DNA of 64,000 bases from Calvatia gigantea (Eukaryota > Basidiomycota > Agaricomycetes > Agaricales > Lycoperdaceae), in NCBI GenBank assembly GCA_025093985.1, contig JACAAK010000008.1, forward strand, positions 2,153,361-2,217,360. The letters run 5' to 3'. Positions within the stretch are counted from its first letter, which is position 1, and each line of letters begins with the position of its first letter. This document shows positions 44,767 through 55,100 of this stretch, piece by piece. A program made the translations under genes and the position numbers. The notes beneath the pieces were generated by a model, which worked only from the letters and a program-made list of their open reading frames with translations, did not search any database and was not told the DNA's origin.

Positions 44767-46841
44767 AAATCCCCGAAGGGCTTGAGCGTTGGATCAGAGA
44801 TATATGCTTCTCTGAATTCCATTCTTTCGTCCGTTGGGAGTTCTCTGATCATTGCTTGGATATCGAGTGCAGAGATCTTTCGGGTTTGATTTGGAGCGGC
44901 ACCAGAGTAATTCCTGGAAGCTTGAGGTTGTGAGGGTTGTGCATAACGGGGTGGTTGCATGAATCTTCTTTGTGGCGGGTGGGGTCGTCTAGGAGGTGGT
45001 TTTTCCTTGGACAGGTTTGGGTCAGGATTTGGACAATTGCTGATAAGGTGTCCAAATTTTCCGCATCCTATGCATTTCCCAGCTTTGTAGCGAGCGACTT
45101 GCTCAGCAGTAAATACAGCGTTTAATTGTAATTCCGGGTCATCCAAGTCATAGCTTTCATGAGTGTAGTCTTGCTCTGGAGGATACAGTTCTTCGTCTTC
45201 GTAAGGTGGTTCGTAGGGGTCTTGAGGTTCTGCCTGTACTTCGTGTATGGTTCGTGCAGGTTGGCGATTTGATTGAAAACGAGTGTGGTAGGTTGGTTGG
45301 AAACGGGGTGGTTGGTAGGGGGTTGGGTTTCGAGGGAAGTTTCTAGGCCACATTGCGTCGGCTTGACGATTGACAGAGTCTCGTCGTACTGCATCGGTAT
45401 ACCATTCAGCAATGGTTTCGGGTGGTCCTTCTTTTCTAGTCCATACTTCTCTTGCGAGACTAGGATTGAGTCCTCGTTTATATTGTTCAATTAATGCTTC
45501 ATTGTCTTGAATTCCTCCGATAGATGCAAGGCGTTGGAATTCAAGATTAAAGTCTGCTGCAGAGGACTTATTTTGCTTCAATTCGTACCATTGTCTTCGC
45601 GCAGTGATTTGTTCGTCTACTGGAGTGAAGTGTTTCAAGATTTCAATTTCGAATTCTTCGAAGGTAGAGTATCTCCAAGGGATGGGCTTTCCACGGGCAT
45701 CGGTAATTCGGCTTTTGTAATATTGTTCAGACCAGGATCCGGCTTTCCCTTCGACCATAAGGCCGAGGACGAATCTGATCTGTCGTTGGTCATCCGTAAA
45801 TGCTCTAGGGTTCATTTCGAGATAGTTTTTGACTAGCATCCACCAGGTTTTAAATCGGGGGTTTGTTCCGTCGAAGTTTGGTGGCTTTTGTCCGATTTCT
45901 TTTGAATTTCCATCGTTTCCTACAAATTGAATGGCTGGAGTACGATGTCTTCGTCGACCTCCTCCTTCTCTTCCAATGGAGAAAGAGGACGGAGTGAATG
46001 AACCATGGCTGGAGTTTCGTGAAGAGGGAGGGGAGGGAGAGGGCGCTCTTCCTTGTCGACCTCTACGGGGAGGATCTTCTCCAGGTGTTCTTCGTCGTCC
46101 AATTCCGAAGATGGGAGTTGTAGCTCCTGATCGGGGTGGTGGTGGTTGGTCGGTTGGTTCATTAATTGTTTCAGTTTGCGTTTGAGTGGAAGTAGCCATG
46201 CCTTCGATTTCTGGATGAATTGGTTCTTGTGATTCAAAGCCTGGGATATCTGGGTATTCAAGGGTGTCTGGAGTGTATATAAGATGGGTTCCTTCTCGAT
46301 TGAGGATGTCTTGGAGGTCAGATGGATGTTCGGGCAACTGATGGAACGTCTCGTTGTCTTCGTTGTCTTCAAGGACGGATGGTAAGATGTGGGGGTTTTC
46401 GATTCCGAATTGGGAAGGGGATACGGCTCTGGATGGTGTCTGTGGCGGTGACTCTTGAGATGGGCCTTGCTCGGGCGAATCGGGTCGAAAATAGTTGAAT
46501 TTGCCACTTTGTGTTGGTTTCGGTGGTTCAGGCTTGGTGGATTTCCTCGTAGGTGCTGGTAACTCTTGTAGTAGTTTCGGTTTTTGTGATCTAGTGCGTG
46601 GGGTATGATAAATCCTTTCTAAGAATGGTGCAGAAGGTCCTTCTGGTTGATGAGTTTGTTTAGGCGGGGGAGTAGTAGGAGATTCGAATGAGTGTTGGGT
46701 TGGTGTATGGAATGATCGTTCTGGAGATGAGGAAGGAGGGTGTAAGGGACGTTTCCCTTTTCGCGACGTGGTGAAGAAAGACAGATAGCGGTAGCCAGGC
46801 CTGCTCTTCTCAACGCTTCTTAGCGGAGGACAGATAACCAA
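44763..46841 (-). CDS. gag: gy2 copy G Gag
   Basis: 692 residues if it starts at 46841. A long Pro/Ser/Thr-rich N-terminus (1-300) precedes a Gag domain (~315-500: NFDGTNPRFKTWWMLVKNY; EFQRLASIGG) and one CCHC zinc knuckle C590-C603 (CIGCGKFGHLISNC). An alternative start is Met215 (46199, MATSTQTQTETINEP), which would give a 478-residue Gag closer to typical lengths; I cannot decide from sequence alone. The ORF ends GDF followed by TGA; the sense reads GAT TTT TGA, and a -1 slip on the T run leads into pol. Confidence 0.9.
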   Translation of the reverse strand: MVICPPLRSVEKSRPGYRYLSFFTTSRKGKRPLHPPSSSPERSFHTPTQHSFESPTTPPPKQTHQPEGPSAPFLERIYHTPRTRSQKPKLLQELPAPTRKSTKPEPPKPTQSGKFNYFRPDSPEQGPSQESPPQTPSRAVSPSQFGIENPHILPSVLEDNEDNETFHQLPEHPSDLQDILNREGTHLIYTPDTLEYPDIPGFESQEPIHPEIEGMATSTQTQTETINEPTDQPPPPRSGATTPIFGIGRRRTPGEDPPRRGRQGRAPSPSPPSSRNSSHGSFTPSSFSIGREGGGRRRHRTPAIQFVGNDGNSKEIGQKPPNFDGTNPRFKTWWMLVKNYLEMNPRAFTDDQRQIRFVLGLMVEGKAGSWSEQYYKSRITDARGKPIPWRYSTFEEFEIEILKHFTPVDEQITARRQWYELKQNKSSAADFNLEFQRLASIGGIQDNEALIEQYKRGLNPSLAREVWTRKEGPPETIAEWYTDAVRRDSVNRQADAMWPRNFPRNPTPYQPPRFQPTYHTRFQSNRQPARTIHEVQAEPQDPYEPPYEDEELYPPEQDYTHESYDLDDPELQLNAVFTAEQVARYKAGKCIGCGKFGHLISNCPNPDPNLSKEKPPPRRPHPPQRRFMQPPRYAQPSQPQASRNYSGAAPNQTRKISALDIQAMIRELPTDERMEFREAYISDPTLKPFGDF

Positions 46842-46971
46842 ATTAGTGGACCCGAAGTTCCACTCTTCTTAACCCTATTACCGGGAAGGCTTCTCGACGT
46901 CAACTGGACGGAGGGATAGTCGGCAGAAGCTGGCCGTAAGAAACTGGAGTCGTATAGAAACGAGAGAAGTG

Positions 46972-46983
46972 AGGTTATTCTTA
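46972..46983 (-). promoter_or_regulatory. gy2 copy G self-priming site
   Basis: The sense sequence just after the 5' LTR is TAAGAATAACCT. Ten bases (AGAATAACCT) are exactly complementary to AGGTTATTCT in the LTR (minus strand of 47218-47227), which lies about 36 nt below TATATAA, where the transcript should begin. This is the Tf1/sushi arrangement. No TGG-type tRNA site is present. Confidence 0.65.
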
Positions 46984-47603
46984 TGTTACATGCGTTACCT
47001 TACTTCGCAACCGGGCCCGGATCGTCTCCACTCAGGGAGAGGTTCAACGCTATAGCCCAGGAGTATTTGACAAGTCTCAATGACTTCTGTGCAGGCTTCG
47101 GATTGCTCCCTCGAGTAGAAGCTCGCGCTTGCCTGAGAAGTCCGAGTTAAATGTCACTGCAGTCCCCAAGGTTGTTAGCCTTGTAGCAGACGAGCGAAGA
47201 TAAGGAAGCTTGTTACTAGAATAACCTAAAGTGATACAAAGTACTACTTTAGGGTTTATATACTAGCTGCGAATAGGAGATGAGAGATTACGTAGTAAGT
47301 AGATATGAGTCAATGAGAACTACTATGGGTTAATTGGTAATCTAAGGAATCATAGGGATAGGTGAAATGAATAGAAGGACAAGTACGAGTCATAAGAAGA
47401 TGGAGTCAGGTAAAGAGAAGTACGATGATGGGAAAGATGAAGGTGAAACAGGAACATGATTCAGAATGAATCATAAGAAGCAAGGGTAGAAGTACATGTG
47501 ATAAATAAATAAAGAACGGACCAGGGTATACAAGAATGGAAAGTCCATACGGAAGGTTAATACGTTAGTGCGGAGAGTCCGGGGGTGTGGTAAGTTCGTA
47601 ACA
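46984..47603 (-). repeat. gy2 copy G 5' LTR
   Basis: 620 bp, same length as 38474-39093 with two CpG-type differences. Followed by ACATA (47604-47608). Confidence 0.94.
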
Positions 47604-47719
47604 ACATATCCCTGCCATCTTCCATACACTCAGCCAATCCTCACTCACCCCAACTGAACAAACCTGCATTGACAGCTTACATAGCAGAATTGACCTTGCT
47701 ATCAAAGTATTCAAAGGTA

Positions 47720-47930
47720 CAGTAAGGGACAAAACCGTTCCAATGTTTTGAACTTCTCAGAAGATCAGCTCATATCTCAAGGACTACTGTGGCTGTGCAC
47801 TTCCTAATTTAATTGTAGATAGTCCAGTATCTTATCTAATCATATGCAAAGTATGATTATGTAATCCTTTGTTTTAGGGGAGTTATTAATTAATTAATAT
47901 TTTAAGTGCATTGGAACAGTTTTGTCCCTC
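47720..47930 (+). repeat. Tc1 left terminal inverted repeat
   Basis: 211 bp. Outer motif GGGACAAAACCGTTCCAATG (47726-47745); the inner end carries its inverted form, CATTGGAACAGTTTTGTCCC (~47909-47928). So there are two likely transposase sites in opposite orientation. Confidence 0.9.
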
Positions 47931-47957
47931 TTGAAATTTATATACAAAATGGGTATT

Positions 47958-48974
47958 CTAGTACCTGGTATAAGCTCCCTTGGCCTGTAAAACTGCCTGG
48001 ACCCTCCTAGGCATACTCTCTATCAGATTCTGACACACTTCTGGTTCTATGTCATCCCACTCCTTTTGTATCCTCTCCCATAGGGTATTCATGCTATCAG
48101 GAGGAGTATCATACTCTCCCAGCTTATTCTTGAGGTGAGTCCAGAGATGTTCAATGGGATTAAGGTCTGGAGACTGTGGGGGCCATACCATAACCTCCAA
48201 TTCAGACTCATCTAGCCAGTTTGTAGCCTTTTTGCTCTTGTGTTTGGGGTCATTGTCCTGTTGGAAGACCATATCCTCCTCATTCTTCCCATACCACCTG
48301 ATGCTCCTCTTTAGTTCATCCCCCAAAATTTGAACATAAAGGTCAGCATCCATCTTCCCTTCAATTTTAGTGGCAAACCCCACTCCATCCCACAGCATAC
48401 AACCCCAGATCATCACATTTCCTCCACCAAACTTGACTGTTCCCTCAACCAATCTATCATTCAGCCCCTCTCCTGCCTTTTTCCATACCCAAACCCTTCC
48501 ATCTGATCCAAACCGATTGATTTTGGACTCATCTGTCCAAATAACCCTCTTCCAGTCCTCCAGGGTCCAGTTAACATGTGCTTCTGCCCACTCCAACCTT
48601 TTCCTCCTATGGACAGCAGTAAGTTTAGGTCATTTCCGCTTGACTACAGCCTTCATTCCAGCTCCTCTGAGTGCCCTGCGCACTGTTTTGGTGGATACAG
48701 GCTGGGCAATAACATTTTGAAGTGATTTGGTGACTTGGGAGGCATTGTCAGCCTTGCGAGAGGTGATGAGGTGAACAGAATAGTGGATATCAGAGGGAGA
48801 AAGTTTAGATGGGCGGCCACCAACAGATTTGGAAAGTGTTGATCTATGTTTGGAGCGAATCCTAGAAATAGTACTGACTCCCAGACCAGTAATAGAAGCA
48901 ATATGATGAGCAGATTTCCCTTGGTCCAGGTAAGAGAGGACTCTATTGGTCTGAGTAGAGGAAAGAGAGCGCAT
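47958..48974 (-). pseudogene. Tc1/mariner transposase, DD34E, one nonsense codon
   Basis: Reads from Met at 48974 (MRSLSSTQTNRVLSYL) to 47958, 338 codons, the usual Tc1 length. N-terminal paired-type helix-turn-helix domains (QGKSAHHIASITGLGVSTIS) with a GRPS linker motif bind the TIR. The catalytic core has D in VIWTDESK, D in VFQQDNDPKH and E in SPDLNPIEHLW, with 34 residues between the last two (DD34E). A single in-frame TGA at about 48630-48632, where a CGA (Arg) codon is likely ancestral, cuts the protein after KRK. Otherwise intact, so decay is slight. An upstream ATG at 49031 is possible but adds residues atypical for the family. Confidence 0.9.
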
Positions 48975-49113
48975 ATAGTTGTAAAGGTATAGTGGGGGAG
49001 TTAATTTGCACCTGAGAATAAGCACATCCATTTATACATCACCCTACATGGTCACATGATTTTATTTGTATTTATTTGATTGCAATAAACGAAGTCATGT
49101 GCTCAGAATTTGA

Positions 49114-49324
49114 GAGGGACAAAACTGTTCCAATGTACTTAAAATATTAATTAATTAATAACTCCCCCAAAACAAAGGATTACATAATCATACTTTGCAT
49201 ATGATTAGATAAGATACTGGACTATCTACAATTAAATTAGGAAGTGCACAGCCACAGTAGTCCTTGAGTTATGAGCTGATCTTCTGAAAAGTTCAAAACA
49301 TTGGAACGGTTTTGTCCCTTACTG
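49114..49324 (-). repeat. Tc1 right terminal inverted repeat
   Basis: 211 bp, inverse of 47720-47930 with a few differences, including AAAACTG/AAAACCG at the inner motif. Confidence 0.9.
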
Positions 49325-49877
49325 TATTGACATCACTGAAATCTTTCTAGAACTAGGAGATATTGCCTCCAACCTGCTCAGAAGAGATACAACCCTGGAC
49401 AACTCCAGCACTGAAGAGCTCATAAACAGGATTCACAGCACCCTCAAGGAGCTGCACGACACTGTCAGGCCCCCACCCATCTCCAATGCCTGAGCCAGCA
49501 CTTCCATGGATGAAGAAACTACAGTCTTAATGAAAGAGGAAGTTAATGCCCTATGATGTTTCATTAAAACCATTACCCTGCCCCAGATCATTTTGGTTTT
49601 TCAGCCACCTGCCTGCTACTGTGCTGTACTACCCAGCCAAGAATGCAACCCACACTACTGGAACTTGATAGTCAAAAATTACTGGGAGAACTCCATGATC
49701 ACTGAATTCCCATACAAAGAGTCCCAGTCCCTATCCACTGAGATAGCCAAAGCCACTTGCCTGTCTTCTTCATGTAGTCCAACAGTGGAAAATACCTCAT
49801 TGGCACTACCAAGAAGGCACTCACCGTGGCAGTGGTCCATGGAGACTTCAATGAGCTTCCTGAGGCATGAAGCTTAA

Positions 49878-49888
49878 TTGGGGGGTAA
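49878..49888 (+). promoter_or_regulatory. gy1 copy C polypurine tract
   Basis: TTGGGGGGTAA immediately upstream of the 3' LTR, the same tract as in copies D and F. Confidence 0.7.
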
Positions 49889-50208
49889 TATTGTGGATTC
49901 TACTGTTTCCATTGCATTGTCATGCCATTTCCTGTCTCCATTCCTACCATGTACTTGTTTCAGCTATTCTAGTATCAGCAATCTCTGAGTACCTACTCAT
50001 ACTGACTCACATACTATTGTGCCATAGTAATCAGATGTTTTACATAGTATCTCCATCTATTCAACTAGATGGCCCTCCCTGTATTTAAGCATACACACAC
50101 CTCCTTGTATTTAGTATGCTTAACCATCTATAGTTTCTCTCCCCTTACTCACCTTCAAGTCTTAGCCCAAGTTGCAACCTGAGGTTCAGTCAGACTAAGG
50201 TTGTAACA
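49889..50208 (+). repeat. gy1 copy C 3' LTR
   Basis: About 320 bp; starts TATTGTGGAT (TG decayed to TA), ends GGTTGTAACA. It differs strongly from the 5' LTR at 16775. Directly followed by gy2 LTR sequence without a matching target duplication. Confidence 0.85.
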
Positions 50209-50312
50209 TATATAAACCTTAAGTAGTACCTCTGTATTACCTTAGGTTATTCTAGTAACAAGCTTTCTTGTTGAGACGAGTATACTACAGTAGTGAATGC
50301 TAGTGGCAGAGG

Positions 50313-50617
50313 TGTTATGACCTTAGTCTGAGTATACCTCAGGTTGCAACTTAGGCTAAGACTTGAGGGTGAGTAAGGGGAGAGGAACAAAGGTAGTTAA
50401 GCATACCAAATACAGTAGATGTATGTATACTTAAATACAGGAGGTCATTAAGTTGAATGGATGGAGTAACTACATAAAATGTCTGATCAGGCTGGTGTAG
50501 TAGTTAACATGAGTCATAGACAGAGATCACTCAACAGGAATAACTGAAACAGATATGCTAATAGACAGGAATGCAGATGATGATGGAGTATGACTTGATT
50601 GGTGGAAAACCATAACA
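50313..50617 (-). repeat. gy1 copy F 3' LTR
   Basis: 305 bp, TGTTATGACC to AACCATAACA on the plus strand, followed by the inverse polypurine tract ATACCCCCCAATTT (50618-50631). Confidence 0.92.
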
Positions 50618-50651
50618 ATACCCCCCAATTTGGCTTCATGTCTCAGGAAGC

Positions 50652-50954
50652 TGTTGTGAACTTTTGACTATTCCTGTCTGATCCATACTTGTCTACATTC
50701 CACCTCTACATCATGCCTGTTTCGTCTATTCTAGCCCAGCAATCTCCAAGTATTAACTCATAGTATTACCATGCCATTATCATCGGACATTTCATGTAGT
50801 ACCTCCATCCATTCAACTGGATGCTCACTGTATTTAAGCATACATACACACTCCTGTATTCGGTATGCTTAACCACTTAGTTCTCTCCCCTTACTTGCCC
50901 TCAAGTCTTAGCTTAAGTTGCAACCTGAGGTTTACTCAGACTAAGGTCGTAACA
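50652..50954 (+). repeat. gy1 copy H 5' LTR
   Basis: 303 bp with TATTTAAG at 50831-50838 and ATGCTTAACCA at 50865-50875, 34 nt downstream, the predicted transcript start. Confidence 0.93.
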
Positions 50955-50956
50955 TT

Positions 50957-50967
50957 TGGTTAAGCAT
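50957..50967 (+). promoter_or_regulatory. gy1 copy H self-priming site
   Basis: TGGTTAAGCAT, 2 nt after the LTR, is the exact 11 nt complement of ATGCTTAACCA at the predicted mRNA 5' end (50865-50875). Same length of pairing as known for Tf1 of fission yeast. Confidence 0.66.
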
Positions 50968-51040
50968 CCCCACCTCACCTTGCAAGGAGTAGGCTGAAAC
51001 AGGCCTGAACAGGAGAAAAACCTAGGAGCTAGTATACTGT

Positions 51041-52168
51041 ATGAGCTTGAACCCAGACAAATACAGAGAATCAAATCTCGAAGTCACTGACGATGAATCC
51101 GAGACATCAGACAAAGAAGAAACAGGGAACCCCAAAGCACCTGAAGAACCAACTGAAGAAATACATGGAGAACCTGGAGCAAACCCAGCAGAAGAAGAAG
51201 TCTTATCAGAATTTCTAAATGAACTCGACCTAGCAGAGGAAGAGTTAGTCCATCAGGAGAAATCAGACAAATCAAGCTCAGACGAAACAGAATCAGAAAC
51301 TAACTCCAACATGACCGACAATGCAGTAGTATCCACAACAATACCCAGTGGAAAAGGCTTAGTGCCAGACCCAGGGTTTTTCGATGGCACCTGCACCAAG
51401 TTCAATGACTGGTGGAGAGCAATGACACTCTTCATGAAGTTCAACAAAATAGCCTCAGCAGATGATAAAGCTATAGCAGTCCTAGCCAGGCTGCGAGGAG
51501 GAACTGCAGGAGCATATGCAGCCATGAGAGCACCAGCCATCCTGGAATCAGAAGATTCAGTAGACTGGAAGGTGTTCTCCGAGGAATTTAGAAGGACCTT
51601 CTTGGACGATGCCTCGAACAGTAAGGCAGAATGGCAGATTGAAAAATTCAAACAAGGAAACCGAAACACTGCCGACTACCTAATCAAATTCGAAGTTTTG
51701 AAAAGCAAAGCCAAGACCGATAGCAAGCACACCATGTTCCTACTTAGGAAAAATGCCTGACAGGATATCATACATACAATCACTGGCTATCCACCTTCAG
51801 CCAGACCAGACACATATGCGGAATGGAAAGAAGCCATACTTTCTGTTGGACAAGGATATGAAGCATCCAAATACCGAGGAGACAGAAAAATGAACACTGG
51901 TACCACCTATGGGGGAATAGGTGAACCCATGGAGATAGGAAGTAGGCGTCATGTCTTCAATGACAAAGGAGAACCGAAATGCTACAATTGTGGCATTTTT
52001 GGCCACATCACCAAAGACTGCAAAAAGCCCAAGGGATTAATATGCTATAACTGCGGCAAGAAGGGGCATATAGCCAAAGCCTGCACTACACCTAAGAAGA
52101 TCCAAGTCCAAGGAGTAGAAGAAGTCACCAATGAAGAAGGGAAGGATTTTTCCAAAGACTCCAAGTAG
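51041..52168 (+). pseudogene. gag: gy1 copy H gag, one stop
   Basis: Same architecture and length as copy A Gag: acidic N-terminus, Gag domain, two CCHC knuckles ([14 protein letters not shown] and CYNCGKKGHIAKAC, about 51980-52085). One in-frame TGA at 51758-51760 at a codon that is CAG or AGA in other copies. Ends KDFSKDSK with TAG at 52166-52168. Confidence 0.9.
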
Positions 52169-55100
52169 GTGCTACCTCAAGAGTCAAAAAGCTTGTATCT
52201 AGGATATCAGACAAATTCTACATGATTCCTCAGAGAAGAAAGTGTAAACTGAATCTAAAAGGGAAAATACAAATGGCAGGGAAAGAAATAACAGTCAATA
52301 CCATCGTAGACTCAGGATGCACAACCAGCAGCATCAGCAAAAAACTAGTAGACAAAGAAAGACTTCCTATCCAGAAACTGGAACAACAAATTTTGGTACT
52401 AAATGCAGACAGAACGCCTAACCAAGGTGGAAGAGTAACGGAGACCACCACAATCAACATTGACATCCAGGGACATAAGGAACAAATCGAGGCCTCAGTC
52501 ATACAACTACAGGACAGAGCAGAAGTCTTCCTAGGACATGATTGGCTAGTCGAACATAACCCAGAGGTAGATTGGAACAATGGAGAGATCAAGTTCACCC
52601 GATGCCCACCAGGCTGCCAATTCCCCCATCAGAACATTCCTATCACTGGAAAAATATGAAGCATAGCTACTACAGAAGACCTATGGGAAGAAGAAGATGA
52701 ACCAGACCTGACCAAACCAGAAGACCTACCAGACTACATACAACTGTTCATGCACTTATTCAATAAAATGACATTCAACAAACTCCCAGAACAAACTGAA
52801 TGGGACCACAAGATAGTCCTAACTGAAAATGCCCCAAAAGAAATAAGTGCAGGGACATACAACATGATGGTCAAAGAACAGGATGAACTCAAGTCATTCA
52901 TCAAGGAAAACCTAGAATCGGGACAAATATGACCATCGAAATCCCCATATGCAGTACCAACATTCTTCATCCCAAAGAAAGACGGATCCAAAAGACTAAT
53001 CCAAGACTACAGATGACTAAACAACATGGTAATCAAAGACAAAACACCATTACCAAAAATTGGTGAAGTAATCGACAAGCTTGGAAAAGCAAAATATTTC
53101 AATAAGCTGGACATCATTTGGGGATACAACAATGTCAGGATCAAAGAAGGAGACAAATGGAAAGCCACCTTCCTCACCAATGAAGGACTCTTCAAACCAA
53201 CAGTCATGTATTTTGGCCTAAGCAACTCACCAGGAACATTCTCCAGAATGATGACGAGCATCTTCCACGACCTCTTACAAAATGGAGACATCATAAACTA
53301 TATGGATGACTTTGCCATCCTGGGAGACACTAAGGAACAACTAAAGGAATAAACAATACGATTTCTAGAATGGGCAGCTCAATACAATTTATGCTTCAAA
53401 CAAACCAAGTGTATCTTTGATGCAGAAGAAATCCCAATACTAGGAGTTCAGGTAGGACATGGATGAATTGAAATGGAAGAGGATAAAGTAAAATCAGTAT
53501 GGGATTGGCCTGAACCCAAGAATACCAAAGGGGTAGAAAGGTTCCTGGGCTTCACAAACTACTATCGACGTTTTATCAAAAACTTCAGTATGATTGTGGG
53601 GCCCTTAAACAAACTCAAAGGAGTAACTACATGGGAATGGACACAAGAACACCAAGACTCATTCAACCAACTCAAGAAATGTATCACCGAAGAACCTATC
53701 CTGACATTGCCACAAAGACATGGCCAATTCAGAGTAGAAGTTGATGCATCAGACTATGCATTAGGAGGGGTACTTTCACAGCTACAAGAAGACAAATGGC
53801 ATCCAATCACTTTCACATCATGAATGCTGTCACTGGCAGAATGGAACTATGAAATATATGACAAAGAGTTGTTAGCCATCGTCCACACCCTGAAGGAATG
53901 GAGACATTACCTTTTAGATGCTGAAGAAAGATTCGAAATCTGGACTGACCACAAGAATCTCAAGTATTACTGAGAACCACAGAAGTTAAATGGATGACAA
54001 GCATGGTGGTATCTGCAGCTACAAGACTACGACTTCACACTATGACATGTACCTGGGAAAACAAACACAAAAGCCAACCTGTTATCCTGAATTCACCAAA
54101 TGCCAGAAGGACAAGAAGATAAACTAGTCACTATGATCCGAGAAAGCTGGCTACAGATGGAAAGCACAGACAGCATGGTACTCTTACAAGCAGAATTATT
54201 CATTGAACCAAACTTACTAGAATGAATTCGAAGCCAAACCCAATGAGAAACAACAGTCCTAACTGAACTAAAGAAGCAAGGATCCCAACTCACTGAAGAT
54301 GGTGGAGTTATCTACAAACAGAATAGTGCATATGTCCCGCCTGACCAGAAACTATGAGAAGAAATCCTAATACAGTACCATGATACCCCAGACGCAGGAC
54401 ACCCAGGACAATACAGGATGACAGAACTGATCAGCTGAGACTACTGGTGGCCATCAATATGAAAGGACATAAAAAGATATATCCGAGGATACCAAGCCTG
54501 CCAAAGAAACAAATCAAGAACAACACTGCTCAAATCGCCACTACACCCCCTCCCAATACCAAATGGACCTTGGGAAGAAATCAGTGTTGACATGATTGGA
54601 CCACTGCTAGAGTCTAAAGGAAAAGATGCTATACTAGTCATCATGGACTGCTTCACAAAAATAATACGACTTTCAGCGACAACCATGGATGCTTCATCTA
54701 AAGATGTCACAAAGATATACCAAGACGAAATATGGAAGCTACATGGATTACCGAGGAAAGTACTCAGTGACCAAGGACCTCAATTTGCATCAGAATTCAC
54801 CAAGGAGTTATTCAAAGAACTTGGCATCGAATGAAATCTATCAACAGCGTACCACCCACAAACAGATGGACAAACTGAATACATCAACAGAGAAGTGGAA
54901 ACTTATATCCTCCTGTACTGCAACTATGACCAGGATGACTGGGCAGAATGGCTCTCCATCGCAGAATTCCAGTACAACGACAAACAACATGGAGGAATAC
55001 AGGAAACACCATTTTTCCTAAACTATGGAAGGAATCCATGGAAAGGCAAGAATGAATCGACAACAAACAATCCTGTTGCCACAACATTCCTAGAACAATT

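Larger units (their letters stand above)
38474..47603 (-). mobile_element. Ty3/gypsy chromovirus, family gy2, copy G, apparently intact
   Basis: 9,130 bp on the minus strand with 620 bp LTRs at both ends, perfect ACATA duplication, open gag and a fully open pol with all catalytic residues visible. The two LTRs differ at only two positions by eye, both C/T at CpG sites (near 38760 and 38816 versus the right LTR), so the insertion is young. Order in sense: 5' LTR, self-priming site, gag (46841-44763), pol (44766-41005), extra ORFs (40943-39126), 3' LTR. It is the best candidate for an autonomous, active element here. CpG content is high. Confidence 0.95.
47720..49324 (-). mobile_element. Tc1-type DNA transposon with 211 bp terminal inverted repeats
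   Basis: 1,605 bp flanked by TA (47718-47719 and 49325-49326), inserted in copy C ORF3. Outer ends read CAGTAAGGGACAAAACCGTT and its inverse. The 211 bp TIRs (47720-47930 and 49114-49324) each contain a second, inner inverted copy of the ~20 bp terminal motif. One transposase gene lies on the minus strand between them. Confidence 0.95.
47609..49869 (+). pseudogene. gy1 copy C ORF3, second part (split by Tc1)
   Basis: Resumes with PAIFHTLSQSSLTPTEQ to 47717, is split by the Tc1 element, and continues at 49327 with IDITEIFLELGDIASNLL to about 49869. Stops near 49493 and 49555, and a frameshift near 49700 (after NSMITEFPYK). The conserved ORF3 blocks (HYWNLIVKNYWENS) are still recognisable. Confidence 0.76.
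16775..50208 (+). mobile_element. Ty3/gypsy family gy1, copy C (heavily nested)
   Basis: Plus-strand gy1 element in pieces: 16775-17763, 33513-33856, 34384-38473, 47604-47719 and 49325-50208. The gaps are copy D, LTR-J copy 2, gy2 copy G and the Tc1 element, each with its own target duplication. Order: 5' LTR, gag, pol, ORF3, 3' LTR. The two outer LTRs are clearly more different from each other than those of D, F or H, and the flanks do not show a shared 5 bp duplication (ATACT left, TATAT right). The left flank is co2 copy B and the right flank is a gy2 LTR. It may therefore be a recombinant of two gy1 copies. Confidence 0.85.

Noticed and set aside
47720..49324. Tc1 element as a currently active autonomous transposon
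   Set aside because: The transposase has an in-frame TGA after KRK, so this copy cannot make the full protein without readthrough, although its ends look competent.
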